From JAAFGT01 sp041485165 (GTDB taxonomy: Bacteria > Acidobacteriota > Terriglobia > Acidiferrales > UBA7541): a stretch of DNA of 11,987 nt. Every line of letters begins with the position of its first letter. The first letter of the stretch is position 1. This document shows, one piece after another, positions 1 to 6,962 of the stretch. Both the position numbers and the translations under genes were made by a program. A model generated the notes under the pieces. The model had not been told where the DNA came from, ran no database searches, and saw only the letters and a program-made list of their open reading frames with translations. The stretch spans positions 1-11,987 of the forward strand of contig JBGPJC010000110.1 in assembly GCA_041485165.1 (NCBI GenBank). Direction: 5' to 3'.

Positions 1-747
1 GCCGGCGGCGATTACAGCGCCACGGCGGGGAGCGACGTGGTGGTCATCACCGCAGGCTTCCCGCGCAAACCGGGGATGAGCCGCGACGATTTACTGCGCG
101 CCAACTATGACGTCATCCAGCAGGTGGTCACGCAGATCGTCAAACACTCGCCGGACAGCATCCTGATCATGGTCACCAACCCGCTCGACGCCATGGCTCA
201 GGCGGCCTACAAGCTCAGCAAGTTTCCGAAGAATCGTGTCATCGGCATGGCCGGTGTACTCGATTCCGCGCGGATGAGCTCGTTTGTCGCCGCCGAGCTG
301 GGCGTCTCGGTGGAAAACGTCCACTCGTTTGTCCTCGGCGGCCATGGCGACGACATGGTGCCGCTGCCGCGCTACTCGACGGTGGCCGGGATCCCCTTGC
401 CTGACCTGCTGCCGAAAGAGCGCATTGATGCCATCGTGGAGCGCACGCGCAAGGGCGGCGCGGAAATCGTCAACCTGCTGAAGACCGGCTCGGCCTATTA
501 CGCGCCTTCGGCTGCGGCGGTGCAGATGGTCGAAGCCATACTGAAAGACAAGAAGAAAATCCTGCCCTGCGCCGCCTACCTCGAAGGGGAATACGGAGTC
601 CATGGCTTGTTCGTCGGCGTGCCGGTAAAGTTGGGCGCGCGCGGGATCGAGCAGATCATCGAGATCAAGCTCACCCCGGAAGAAAATGCCGCGTTGCAGA
701 AGTCCTCGGCCGCGGTGCGCGAGCTGGTCAACGTCCTCGGCGTCTGA
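1..747 (+). CDS. mdh: Malate dehydrogenase, 3' part (5' end outside window)
   Basis: NAD-dependent malate dehydrogenase interconverts malate and oxaloacetate in the TCA cycle, in the cytoplasm. The frame is open from base 1 and encodes 248 residues up to a TGA; family members are about 310 residues, so roughly 60 N-terminal residues, including the Rossmann GxGxxG, lie upstream. Visible motifs are the substrate loop PRKPGMSRDD with two arginines (fragment residues 22 and 28), VTNPLDAM, the third substrate arginine in LDSARM (about 91), and the catalytic histidine in LGGHGDDMVP (about 115). The arginine-rich loop GFPRKPGMSR is typical of malate rather than lactate dehydrogenases of the LDH-like type. 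The gene lies 137 bases before the next plus-strand gene with no clear terminator between. Sdh genes lie 3.6 kb away on the other strand. Identification is secure; only the start is missing. Confidence 0.96.
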   Translation, partial: AGGDYSATAGSDVVVITAGFPRKPGMSRDDLLRANYDVIQQVVTQIVKHSPDSILIMVTNPLDAMAQAAYKLSKFPKNRVIGMAGVLDSARMSSFVAAELGVSVENVHSFVLGGHGDDMVPLPRYSTVAGIPLPDLLPKERIDAIVERTRKGGAEIVNLLKTGSAYYAPSAAAVQMVEAILKDKKKILPCAAYLEGEYGVHGLFVGVPVKLGARGIEQIIEIKLTPEENAALQKSSAAVRELVNVLGV

Positions 748-784
748 TGCCGGCCACGATTACTGCATTCCCTCAAATCTGCCG

Positions 785-812
785 TTGCATACCCGTCGGA
801 ATGTGACATAGT
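785..812 (+). promoter_or_regulatory. Possible sigma-70-like promoter for the DUF5684 gene
   Basis: TTGCAT (785-790) and CATAGT (807-812) are separated by 16 bases. They match the consensus at about 3 and 4 of 6 positions. The pair lies about 72 bases before the start codon at 885. The match is weak, and read-through from mdh is an equally simple explanation. Confidence 0.25.
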
Positions 813-884
813 GCGCTCGCCTGCGGCCGCTCGGAACACGGAGAGTGGTACGCAAGAGATTCTCGCTCACAAGGAGAGTGACCA

Positions 885-1241
885 ATGGACAGAGGCGGTG
901 CCGCTTTCTTCGCAGAGTTTCTCTGGCTCTTCCTGTGTCTGATTGCCGTCTTCTACATCTATGCCGCCGTCTGTGTGATGAAGATTGCCGAGAAGACGAA
1001 TACGCCCGATGCCTGGTGGGCCTGGGTCCCCATCCTGAATGTCGTTCTGCTGATCAAGATCGCCGGAAAGCCGCTGTGGTGGATTTTGCTGCTCATCATC
1101 CCGCTGGTGAACTTGATTATCTTGATCCTCGTCTGGATAGCTGTGTGTGAGGCGCGGCAGAAGTCACCGGCACTGGTGATTGGACTGCTTCTCCCGGTGG
1201 TCAACCTAGTGGTCTTGGGCTACCTGGCGTTCTCGGACTAA
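885..1241 (+). CDS. Small multi-pass membrane protein, DUF5684-like
   Basis: This 118-residue protein has no known function. It is mostly hydrophobic: an N-terminal membrane helix (about residues 9-32), a short polar stretch with KIAEKTNTPDAWWAW, then closely spaced hydrophobic segments (about 48-58, 64-86 and 95-115). The Trp-rich AWWAWVPILN and GKPLWWILLLIIPLVN blocks, and an ending close to LGYLAFSD, resemble the DUF5684 family found in many bacteria, sometimes as a domain beside signal-peptidase-like proteins. A good ribosome-binding site, AAGGAG at 871-876, lies 8 bases before the ATG and decides the start. The gene stands alone between mdh and a convergent isomerase gene. The family assignment comes from remembered motifs; the membrane nature is clear from the sequence. 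Confidence 0.8.
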   Translation: MDRGGAAFFAEFLWLFLCLIAVFYIYAAVCVMKIAEKTNTPDAWWAWVPILNVVLLIKIAGKPLWWILLLIIPLVNLIILILVWIAVCEARQKSPALVIGLLLPVVNLVVLGYLAFSD

Positions 1242-1298
1242 CCGCGCTCGTCAACTGGACGTATCGCCCAGCCTGAGGCAGCCGGTGCAAGGCGCTAC

Positions 1299-1357
1299 TG
1301 TCTCTTTCGTGTCTTTTCTTTCCTCTGCGTTCTCCGCCTCTCTGTGTTCTCTGCTAT
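1299..1357. repeat. Degenerate CT/GA-rich intergenic repeat
   Basis: Between two convergent genes there is a run of short, imperfect direct repeats. On the minus strand the units read like GCAGAGAAC, ACAGAGAGGC, GGAGAAC and GCAGAGGA, each 7-10 bases. The purine bias on one strand contrasts with the surrounding GC-rich coding sequence. Similar 'cgcagagg/cacagaga' strings occur between genes in several unrelated bacterial genomes; that is recollection, not a search. No open frame or convincing hairpin explains it. The rest of the 1242-1458 gap holds one other weak element, listed separately. Confidence 0.45.
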
Positions 1358-1360
1358 ATG

Positions 1361-1394
1361 TTTTGCCTTTGCACTTTCAATTCACTTGGCAAAA
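1361..1394. repeat. Inverted repeat in a convergent gap, possible weak terminator
   Basis: TTTTGCC (1361-1367) and GGCAAAA (1388-1394) are perfect 7-base inverted copies around a 20-base AT-rich loop. The position between the stops of two convergent genes (1241 and 1459) would suit a bidirectional terminator. The large loop and AT-rich stem make it weak. Confidence 0.25.
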
Positions 1395-1458
1395 TCTGAC
1401 GGTGTGCTCCTGGAAGCCCTTCGGCCCGCCCTTCTTGAAGTTCAGTTCCCGGCGACAA

Positions 1459-2040
1459 TTACTTTTCTGGCGCTTCTGGCGCGTTCGCCGGCGCGGGGCC
1501 AACGCGTTCCACCACCACGCGCTCGATGACCACCGGCTCTCGAGGCAAATTGGAAGAGCCCGTCGCCACCCGCGCGATGACCTTGACCACATCGAGGTTC
1601 TCGCACTGCCCGAAGATGGTGTGACGGTTGTTTAGGTGCGGCGTAGGCACTTCGGTGATGAAAAACTGGCTGCCGTTGGTCCGCGGGCCGGAGTTGGCCA
1701 TGGCCAGACGCCCGGGCACGTCAAACTTAAGCGTCGCCGCAAATTCATCCTGATAGGGAAAGCCCTCCCCGCGCGGGCCCCCGGTGCCGTTTCCCAGTGG
1801 GTCGCCGCCCTGGATCATGAATTCCGGGATGACGCGGTGGAAAGTAAGGCCATCGTAAAACCGCTTACCGGAAACTTTGCTCCCGGTCCTAGGGTCTTCG
1901 TAAGACTTGTGCCCCAACGCCAACCCGACGATGGTGCGGATCGTCACCGGAGCTTCCTTCTCGAATAGTTTGCAGGTCATCGAGCCTTTGCTGGTTTCAA
2001 AGGTCAAATACAAGCCCGGCGCGCGGTTCTGTTTTGCCAT
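1459..2040 (-). CDS. Cyclophilin-type peptidyl-prolyl cis-trans isomerase, cytoplasmic
   Basis: This 193-residue enzyme should isomerise peptide bonds before proline and help protein folding. It has no signal peptide, so it is probably cytoplasmic. A single cyclophilin domain fills about residues 8-180. Visible motifs are FYDGLTFHRVIPEFMIQGGD (Arg69, Phe74, Met75 and Gln77, matching human CypA Arg55, Phe60, Met61 and Gln63) and MANSGPRTNGSQFFITE (Phe127, matching Phe113). The position of CypA Trp121 is His135, and CypA His126 is kept as His140. A loop with SYEDPRTGSKVSG (about 46-58) precedes the active site. The tail is short: PANAPEAPEK. A GGGGAG-like ribosome-binding site lies about 8 bases before the ATG. 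The gene sits 81 bases downstream of a paralogue in the same direction and may be co-transcribed with it. Confidence 0.95.
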   Translation of the reverse strand: MAKQNRAPGLYLTFETSKGSMTCKLFEKEAPVTIRTIVGLALGHKSYEDPRTGSKVSGKRFYDGLTFHRVIPEFMIQGGDPLGNGTGGPRGEGFPYQDEFAATLKFDVPGRLAMANSGPRTNGSQFFITEVPTPHLNNRHTIFGQCENLDVVKVIARVATGSSNLPREPVVIERVVVERVGPAPANAPEAPEK

Positions 2041-2121
2041 GGCGGTCTCCCCTCTACGATTGCGCTGTGGCTGTTTTCCGATTCGCGCGCGACTGTACGG
2101 CGATCTTCTTCGCGAGCACCC

Positions 2122-2889
2122 TCAGGATGACTTCTTCTCCGGCGCTTTCGTCGTGGCCTTCTTCGCCGGAGCTGTGCCCGTCTTCGCCGGCGCCTTCGCC
2201 GGGCCGCCCTCGGGAGCATTAGCCGGCACGTGGCCCACGCGCTCGACAGTGACCAGCTTAATCACCACCGGGGTGTTGGGCATCTCCCGCGCTTTTTTGC
2301 CGGTGGGAACATGAGTGATTGCTTTGACTACGTCCAGGTCTTCGCACTGGCCCCAGATGGTGTAGCCGCCATTGAGGCTGGGATATGGAACCTCGGTGAT
2401 GAAGAATTGGCTGCCATTCGTGTCCGGGCCGGAATTGGCCATGGCCAGGCGTCCGGGGATGTCGAACTTCAATCTGGCCGAGGTCTCGTTCTTGTAAGGG
2501 AAACCTGGTCCCCCGGGGCTGCCCATGCCGTTGCCCAGCGGGTCGCCGCCCTGGATCATGAATTGCGGGATAACGCGATGGAAGGTGAGCCCATCAAAGA
2601 AATGCTTGCCGGCTACGCTCTGCTTGGTCTTGGGGTCGATGTAGCTCATCTTGCCCAGCGCGAGCCGCACCATGGTGCGCACCGTCACCGGCGCCTCGTT
2701 TTCGTAGAGCAGGCAGTGGATCGCGCCCATGGAAGTGTCAAAGGTCATGTACAGTCCGGGGTCGCGCGCGGGCTGCTCGGTCTTCGCCGGAGGTGTTGGC
2801 GTTGTCTTGGGAGGCGCGGACTGTTGCGCGGCGGCCGGGAGAATCCCGGCCAGGCCGGCAAGAAAGACAATTTTCAGTGCTGAGCGCAT
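2122..2889 (-). CDS. Exported cyclophilin-type peptidyl-prolyl isomerase
   Basis: This is a 255-residue paralogue of the next gene downstream, likely acting on proteins outside the cytoplasm. Residues 1-22 form a Sec signal peptide (basic start, hydrophobic core, cleavage near AAAQ), followed by a Pro/Thr/Lys linker (about 23-43) and the cyclophilin domain (about 44-220). Core residues Arg105, Phe110, Met111, Gln113 and Phe163 are kept; the sites of CypA Trp121 and His126 are Ser171 and Tyr176. The C-terminus (about 221-255) is rich in Ala, Pro and Lys. The start is chosen by the AGGAG at 2899-2903, which lies 9 bases before this ATG but only 3 bases before an in-frame ATG at 2895. A longer open frame to 2973 has no ribosome-binding site and would bury the signal peptide. 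The dipeptidase gene ends 117 bases upstream. Confidence 0.93.
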   Translation of the reverse strand: MRSALKIVFLAGLAGILPAAAQQSAPPKTTPTPPAKTEQPARDPGLYMTFDTSMGAIHCLLYENEAPVTVRTMVRLALGKMSYIDPKTKQSVAGKHFFDGLTFHRVIPQFMIQGGDPLGNGMGSPGGPGFPYKNETSARLKFDIPGRLAMANSGPDTNGSQFFITEVPYPSLNGGYTIWGQCEDLDVVKAITHVPTGKKAREMPNTPVVIKLVTVERVGHVPANAPEGGPAKAPAKTGTAPAKKATTKAPEKKSS

Positions 2890-3005
2890 CTTCATTTTCT
2901 CCTCTTTCGAGTGTCCTCTGGTCCGCCCGAGGCCGGGATTCTTCGCCCGCTGCGGCGGATTCAGAATAACCATCGTTCACAAAAAGAATCCATCATGAGC
3001 CGAAT

Positions 3006-4253
3006 TTATTTTGTCGCCGGCGCTTCCCTGCTGACTTTTTCCACTTGCTCCATCACCCGCAGGAGATTGCCTCCCAGAATCCTCTCCACATCGGCCTCGG
3101 AATAACCTTTGCGCAGCAGGGCTTCGGCGATCCGCGGCAGATGCGAAACATCTTCCATCCCCTGGGGCATGATCGCGCCGTCGAAGTCCGAGCCCAGCCC
3201 CACGTGGTTCGGACCCACCAGCTTCACCACGTGAGCGATGTGCTCGATGATTTTCTCCCAACTGACCGGCGGCAGTTTGCCGGCCGCGGTCAACTGCTGG
3301 TTGATGCGGGTTCCACCGCGGATCAAGCACGCTTGATTCTTTCCGCACTCCGCGGCAAGCTGGTCTTCCAGCGGTTTGCTGGCTTCTTTGCTGGACTTGG
3401 ATGCGTCGGCGTATTCCTGGCTCAGAAATCCGATATGGTAGTTGATGTTGATCACCCCTCCATTCTTGGCCAGCGCGCGGATCATGTCGTCGCTCATGTT
3501 GCGCGGCACATTGCAGATCGCGCGGCAGGAGGAGTGCGAGGCGATCATGGGCGCGCGGGTAATCTCCAGGACATCGTAAAACGTCTTGTCGGAGACGTGC
3601 GAGATGTCCACCATCATCCCCAGGCGGTTCATCTCCCGCACCACATCCTTACCGAAAGATGTCAAGCCGTTGTGCGCCGGTTTGTCAGTGGAGGAGTCCG
3701 CCCAGTCGTCGTTCACACTGTGCGTCAGAGTGATGTAACGTACGCCCAGGGTGGCGTAGATGCGCAGGATGGCCAGGTCGTCGGCGATCATGTGACCGCC
3801 TTCCACGCCCATCAGCGTGGCGATCTTTCCTTGCGCGCGGGCGGCGCGGATGTCCGCGGCGGTGGTGGCCAGCACCAGCTCGTTGGGGTGGCGGCGCGCC
3901 TGCTCGCGCACCGCGTCAATCTGCCGCAAAGCTACCTGCACGGATTCTAGCTGCGGGACCGTGCCCGGCGTCCAGATGGAAAAGAAGATTCCGTTCAGGC
4001 CGCCTTCGCGCATGCGCGGGATGTCGATGTGCCCCCGCGCGTCGCGCGCGGCCAGGTCGAAGTTCTCGTAAATCATGCGCTGCGGGGTGTCGTCGTGGGT
4101 GTCGAGGACGATGGCGCGCTTGAGCAAGCGCTGCGCCCGCTGGCTGATGTCGTCGGCGCTGGAGCGGCCGGCGGCAAATGCCAGCGCCGCGACTCCCAGC
4201 GCCGCCCCGAGCAGAATCTGCGTGCTTTTTGTCATCCTCTGTCCCATCTCCAT
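3006..4253 (-). CDS. Exported membrane dipeptidase (peptidase family M19)
   Basis: This 415-residue zinc dipeptidase of the renal-dipeptidase family should hydrolyse dipeptides, possibly including D-amino-acid ones. Residues 1-33 hold a signal peptide with core ILLGAALGVAALAFAAG and a cut near SSA-DD, so it is exported. Metal ligands are all visible: His53 and Asp55 in DTHDDTP, Glu151 in GVEGGH, His219 in DISHVSD and His240 in IASHSS; the catalytic aspartate is Asp356 in GLGSDFDGA. The 21-residue spacing of the last two histidines equals that of the human enzyme. Two cysteines (303, 309) in a family-variable loop could form a disulfide. The start is uncertain: ATGs at 4253, 4247 and 4235 are in frame; the last, MTKSTQ, has a GGGA 6 bases upstream. 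The frame runs further to a TTG at 4337, but that TTG is the promoter's -35 box. An intrinsic terminator lies in the leader. Confidence 0.93.
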   Translation of the reverse strand: MEMGQRMTKSTQILLGAALGVAALAFAAGRSSADDISQRAQRLLKRAIVLDTHDDTPQRMIYENFDLAARDARGHIDIPRMREGGLNGIFFSIWTPGTVPQLESVQVALRQIDAVREQARRHPNELVLATTAADIRAARAQGKIATLMGVEGGHMIADDLAILRIYATLGVRYITLTHSVNDDWADSSTDKPAHNGLTSFGKDVVREMNRLGMMVDISHVSDKTFYDVLEITRAPMIASHSSCRAICNVPRNMSDDMIRALAKNGGVININYHIGFLSQEYADASKSSKEASKPLEDQLAAECGKNQACLIRGGTRINQQLTAAGKLPPVSWEKIIEHIAHVVKLVGPNHVGLGSDFDGAIMPQGMEDVSHLPRIAEALLRKGYSEADVERILGGNLLRVMEQVEKVSREAPATK

Positions 4254-4262
4254 CGTCCGTTC

Positions 4263-4293
4263 AAAAAAAGGCCAGCCGCGACCTCCGGCTGGC
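4263..4293 (-). terminator. Intrinsic terminator after sdhB, inside the dipeptidase leader
   Basis: Read on the minus strand, GCCAGCCG and CGGCTGGC form a perfect 8-base-pair stem (4286-4293 with 4271-4278) around a 7-base loop. One C and seven T residues (4263-4269) follow. It lies about 70 bases after the sdhB stop, so it should end the sdhCAB transcript. It also lies between a strong promoter-like sequence (4309-4337) and the dipeptidase start codon, so transcripts from that promoter must pass through it. Confidence 0.88.
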
Positions 4294-4308
4294 GCTGGGG
4301 GAACCGCG

Positions 4309-4337
4309 TTTATATGCGAGCGTTTACGCGCGGTCAA
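4309..4337 (-). promoter_or_regulatory. Sigma-70-like promoter for the M19 dipeptidase
   Basis: On the minus strand TTGACC (4337-4332) and TATAAA (4314-4309) are separated by exactly 17 bases; each matches the consensus at 5 of 6 positions. This is the best promoter match I see in the window. Transcription would start near 4302, about 50 bases before the start codon and just ahead of the terminator hairpin. It lies in the 3' untranslated stretch of sdhB, so the two transcription units overlap. Confidence 0.65.
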
Positions 4338-4362
4338 GTGCGGAGTAGCCCGTCTGCCGCGC

Positions 4363-5145
4363 TTATCCCAACAACCACCCCACCACCGCTTGGCGTATCG
4401 CCTGGCGGTTTATCTCAGCGATCGATTCGGTGAGGGGGATCTCCTTGGGACACACCTCGACGCAATTCTGCGCATTGGCACAGTCGGCCACGCCGCCGGG
4501 GCCCATCACTGCCGCCAGCCGCTCGCGGGCGTGCATGGCCCCGGTGGGGTGGGAGTTGAACAGCCGCACCTGGCTGATAATCGCCGCGCCCACGAAGGCG
4601 GAATTTTCGTTCACCTGCGGGCACACTTCCAGGCAGTTGCCGCAGGTGATGCAGCGCGAAAGCGGGTAATGCTTTTCTTGCGTTTCAGGAGACATGCGCG
4701 GGCCGGGACCCAGGTCGTACGTGCCGTCAATGGGTACCCAGGCCTTCATGCGCATCAGGTTGGTGAACATCGAGGAGCGATCCACAATCATGTCTCGAAC
4801 GATCGGAAACTTGCTCAGCGGCTCGACGCGAATGGGCTGCTGGAGCGAATCGACCAGGGTAGAACAGGCCTGGCGCGGCCGCCCGTTGACCACCATGGCG
4901 CACGCCCCGCAAACTTCTTCCAGACAGTTGGCATCGTAGGCAATCGGAGTGGTCGGCTTGCCGTCGCTGGTCACCGGATGCTCGGCGATGTCGCGCAAGC
5001 AGATGATGATGTTCATCCCCGGGCGATGGTCGAGTGAAAACTCTTCCCAGTGCGGCTTCTCGCGGAGATCCTCCTGGCGTTTGAAGCGCACCAGCACCTT
5101 CTTCCCGCTTCCCGCGCTGCCGTGTTTGGAGGTTTCGGTAACCAT
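4363..5145 (-). CDS. sdhB: Succinate dehydrogenase iron-sulfur subunit
   Basis: SdhB carries electrons from the flavin subunit to the quinone site in complex II. The 260-residue protein has an N-terminal [2Fe-2S] ferredoxin domain with Cys74, Cys79, Cys82 and Cys94 (CLEEVCGAC...C), then a C-terminal domain with CITCGNCLEVCP (Cys165, 168, 171, 175) and a second motif with Cys222, Cys228 and Cys232 in CANAQNCVEVCPK. The C-x5-C-x3-CP spacing of the last motif is that of SdhB proteins carrying [4Fe-4S] and [3Fe-4S] clusters. The ATG at 5145 gives MVTETSKHG and lies 32 bases after the sdhA stop. A GGGA about 9 bases upstream is a weak ribosome-binding site. The open frame runs to 5292, but that extension overlaps sdhA and is not family-like. 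This is the last gene of the sdhCAB operon and is followed by an intrinsic terminator. Confidence 0.97.
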   Translation of the reverse strand: MVTETSKHGSAGSGKKVLVRFKRQEDLREKPHWEEFSLDHRPGMNIIICLRDIAEHPVTSDGKPTTPIAYDANCLEEVCGACAMVVNGRPRQACSTLVDSLQQPIRVEPLSKFPIVRDMIVDRSSMFTNLMRMKAWVPIDGTYDLGPGPRMSPETQEKHYPLSRCITCGNCLEVCPQVNENSAFVGAAIISQVRLFNSHPTGAMHARERLAAVMGPGGVADCANAQNCVEVCPKEIPLTESIAEINRQAIRQAVVGWLLG

Positions 5146-5177
5146 AGTTTTTCTTCCCGGACGCTTCTGAGCCTCGC

Positions 5178-6962
5178 CTACGCTTGGGCGTCGTAGCGGC
5201 GGGCACGCGGCGGGATCGCCCCGGTGTCCACTCGCTCGTACGAAAACTTGATCTGCCCGCGGTCGTAACTGGCGCGCGTGGTCTTCAACCACTCCGCGTC
5301 ATTGCGCTCGGTGAAATCCGGCTTGTAGTGCGCGCCCCGCGACTCGTCGCGCCGCAGCGCTCCAATGGTGATCACCCGCGCCAGAATCAGCATGTTGTAC
5401 AGCTCGCGGCAGAAGCTCAATGTCTGGTTCGACCACGAGGTGCGGTCGGAGAGGTTGATCTTCTTGTAGCGCTCCAGGAGCTCCTGGATTTTGGCATCGG
5501 TGCGTTCCAGGTTCTTGTTGTGGCGCACTACGGTGACATGCTCGTTCATCCATTCGCCCAGCTCGTTCCAGATGGTCACCGGGTTTTCCGTGCCTTCCTG
5601 GTGCAGCAGGCTTTCGTTGATGAATTCCTGCTTGCGGCGCTCGGCGTCGAACAAAGTTGCCGGAACGCTCTCATAGCCCTTCTCCAGCCCGCGGGCATAG
5701 CGGATAGAGGCCGGTCCGGCAACCATCCCGCCATAGATGCAGGAAACCAGCGAGTTGGCGCCCAGGCGATTGGCCCCGTGGTACTGGTAATCGCACTCGC
5801 CCGCGGCGTAAATTCCGGCCACGTTGGTGGCGGCATTCTCATTGTCGATCCAAATCCCACCCATGGTGTAGTGCATGGCCGGAAAAACTCGCATGGGCTC
5901 TTCGCGCGGGTCCACGCCCAGAAACTTTTCGTAAATCTCGAGGATGCCGCCCAGCTTGCGATTGAGCGTATCCCGCGGGATGTGGGTGACGTCCAGGTAC
6001 ACCGCCGGGCGGCCATCCAGGCCCTGCTTCAGCTCGTACACCGCCTTGTGAATGGCGCGCGTGGCGATGTCCCGCGGCACCAGGTTGCCGTATTTCGGAT
6101 ACCACTCCTCGAGGAAGTAGAAGCGCTCGGCCTCGGGAATTTCGCGTGGCCGCCGCGCGTCGCCGGGCTTTTTGGGCACCCACATTCGCCCGCCCTCGCC
6201 GCGCGCCGATTCGCTCATCAGCCGGCATTTGTCCTCGCCGGGGATGGCCGTGGGATGCACCTGGATGAATTCCCCGTTGGCGTAGTCCACGCCCTGCTGG
6301 AACAGCGCCGATTGCGCCGAACCGGTGCAGACCACCGAGTTGGTCGACCGTCCAAAAATGGCGCCGATGCCGCCGGTGCAGAAGATTGTCGCATCCGCCG
6401 GAAAAGTCCTGACCTCCATGGTTTTCAAGTCCATGGCGCAAATCCCGCGGCAGACCTTGCCCTCGTCCAGCACCGCGGAGAGGAATGTCCAGCCTTCGTA
6501 CTTCTTCACCTTGTCTTCGGACTCGAAGCGGCGCACCTGCTCATCCAGCGCGTAGAGCATCTGCTGCCCGGTGGTGGCTCCGGCGAATGCGGTGCGGCAA
6601 TAGAGCGTGCCACCAAAGCGGCGGAAGTCGAGCAGGCCTTCCGAGGTGCGGTTGAACATCACGCCCATGCGGTCGAGCATGTCAACGATGCCCGGGGCGG
6701 CCTCGCACATGGCTTTGACCGGCGGCTGGTTGGCCAGAAAATCTCCGCCATAGATGCTGTCGTCAAAATGCTTAGCGGTGGAATCGCCCTCGCCCTTGAG
6801 GTTTTTCGCCGCGTTGATGCCTCCCTGGGCGCAGACCGAATGTGAACGCTTCACCGGGACGATGGAAAACAGTTCGACGGTAACGCCCGATTCAGCCGCG
6901 CGGATGGTGGCCATCAAACCGGCCAGCCCTCCACCCACCACGATGATTTTTGGCTGTCTCAT
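5178..6962 (-). CDS. sdhA: Succinate dehydrogenase flavoprotein subunit
   Basis: SdhA oxidises succinate to fumarate with covalently bound FAD and links the TCA cycle to respiration. The 594-residue length and motifs fit the Bacillus-type family. Residues 8-15 form the dinucleotide-binding GGGLAGL motif; His41 in KRSHSVCAQGGIN is the expected FAD-attachment histidine. Substrate and catalytic residues seen are His236 (HPTAIPG), Glu251 and Arg254 (SESARGEGG), Arg297 (LVPRDIATRA), His364 (AMHYTMGG) and Arg399 (GANRLGANSL). The ATG overlaps the sdhC stop in an ATGA (6962-6959), which indicates translational coupling. The order sdhC-sdhA-sdhB matches Bacillus subtilis. Fumarate reductase of the same family is a formal alternative, since sequence alone does not fix the direction of the reaction. 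Confidence 0.97.
   Translation of the reverse strand: MRQPKIIVVGGGLAGLMATIRAAESGVTVELFSIVPVKRSHSVCAQGGINAAKNLKGEGDSTAKHFDDSIYGGDFLANQPPVKAMCEAAPGIVDMLDRMGVMFNRTSEGLLDFRRFGGTLYCRTAFAGATTGQQMLYALDEQVRRFESEDKVKKYEGWTFLSAVLDEGKVCRGICAMDLKTMEVRTFPADATIFCTGGIGAIFGRSTNSVVCTGSAQSALFQQGVDYANGEFIQVHPTAIPGEDKCRLMSESARGEGGRMWVPKKPGDARRPREIPEAERFYFLEEWYPKYGNLVPRDIATRAIHKAVYELKQGLDGRPAVYLDVTHIPRDTLNRKLGGILEIYEKFLGVDPREEPMRVFPAMHYTMGGIWIDNENAATNVAGIYAAGECDYQYHGANRLGANSLVSCIYGGMVAGPASIRYARGLEKGYESVPATLFDAERRKQEFINESLLHQEGTENPVTIWNELGEWMNEHVTVVRHNKNLERTDAKIQELLERYKKINLSDRTSWSNQTLSFCRELYNMLILARVITIGALRRDESRGAHYKPDFTERNDAEWLKTTRASYDRGQIKFSYERVDTGAIPPRARRYDAQA

Noticed and set aside
3045..3950. 301-codon open frame on the plus strand
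   Set aside because: It is antisense to the M19 dipeptidase, whose metal ligands are all present in the other strand.
4254..4337. N-terminal extension of the dipeptidase to a TTG at 4337
   Set aside because: It would read through a -35/-10 pair and a terminator, and would put 28 residues in front of a normal signal peptide. The TTG is the -35 box.
5146..5292. N-terminal extension of SdhB into sdhA
   Set aside because: The extra residues are out-of-frame sdhA sequence. The start at 5145 gives the family-like N-terminus directly after the sdhA stop.
5184..6845. 553-codon open frame on the plus strand
   Set aside because: It is fully antisense to sdhA, which has all family motifs. The translation is rich in His, Arg, Ala and Val with no domain, as expected from the opposite strand of a GC-rich gene.
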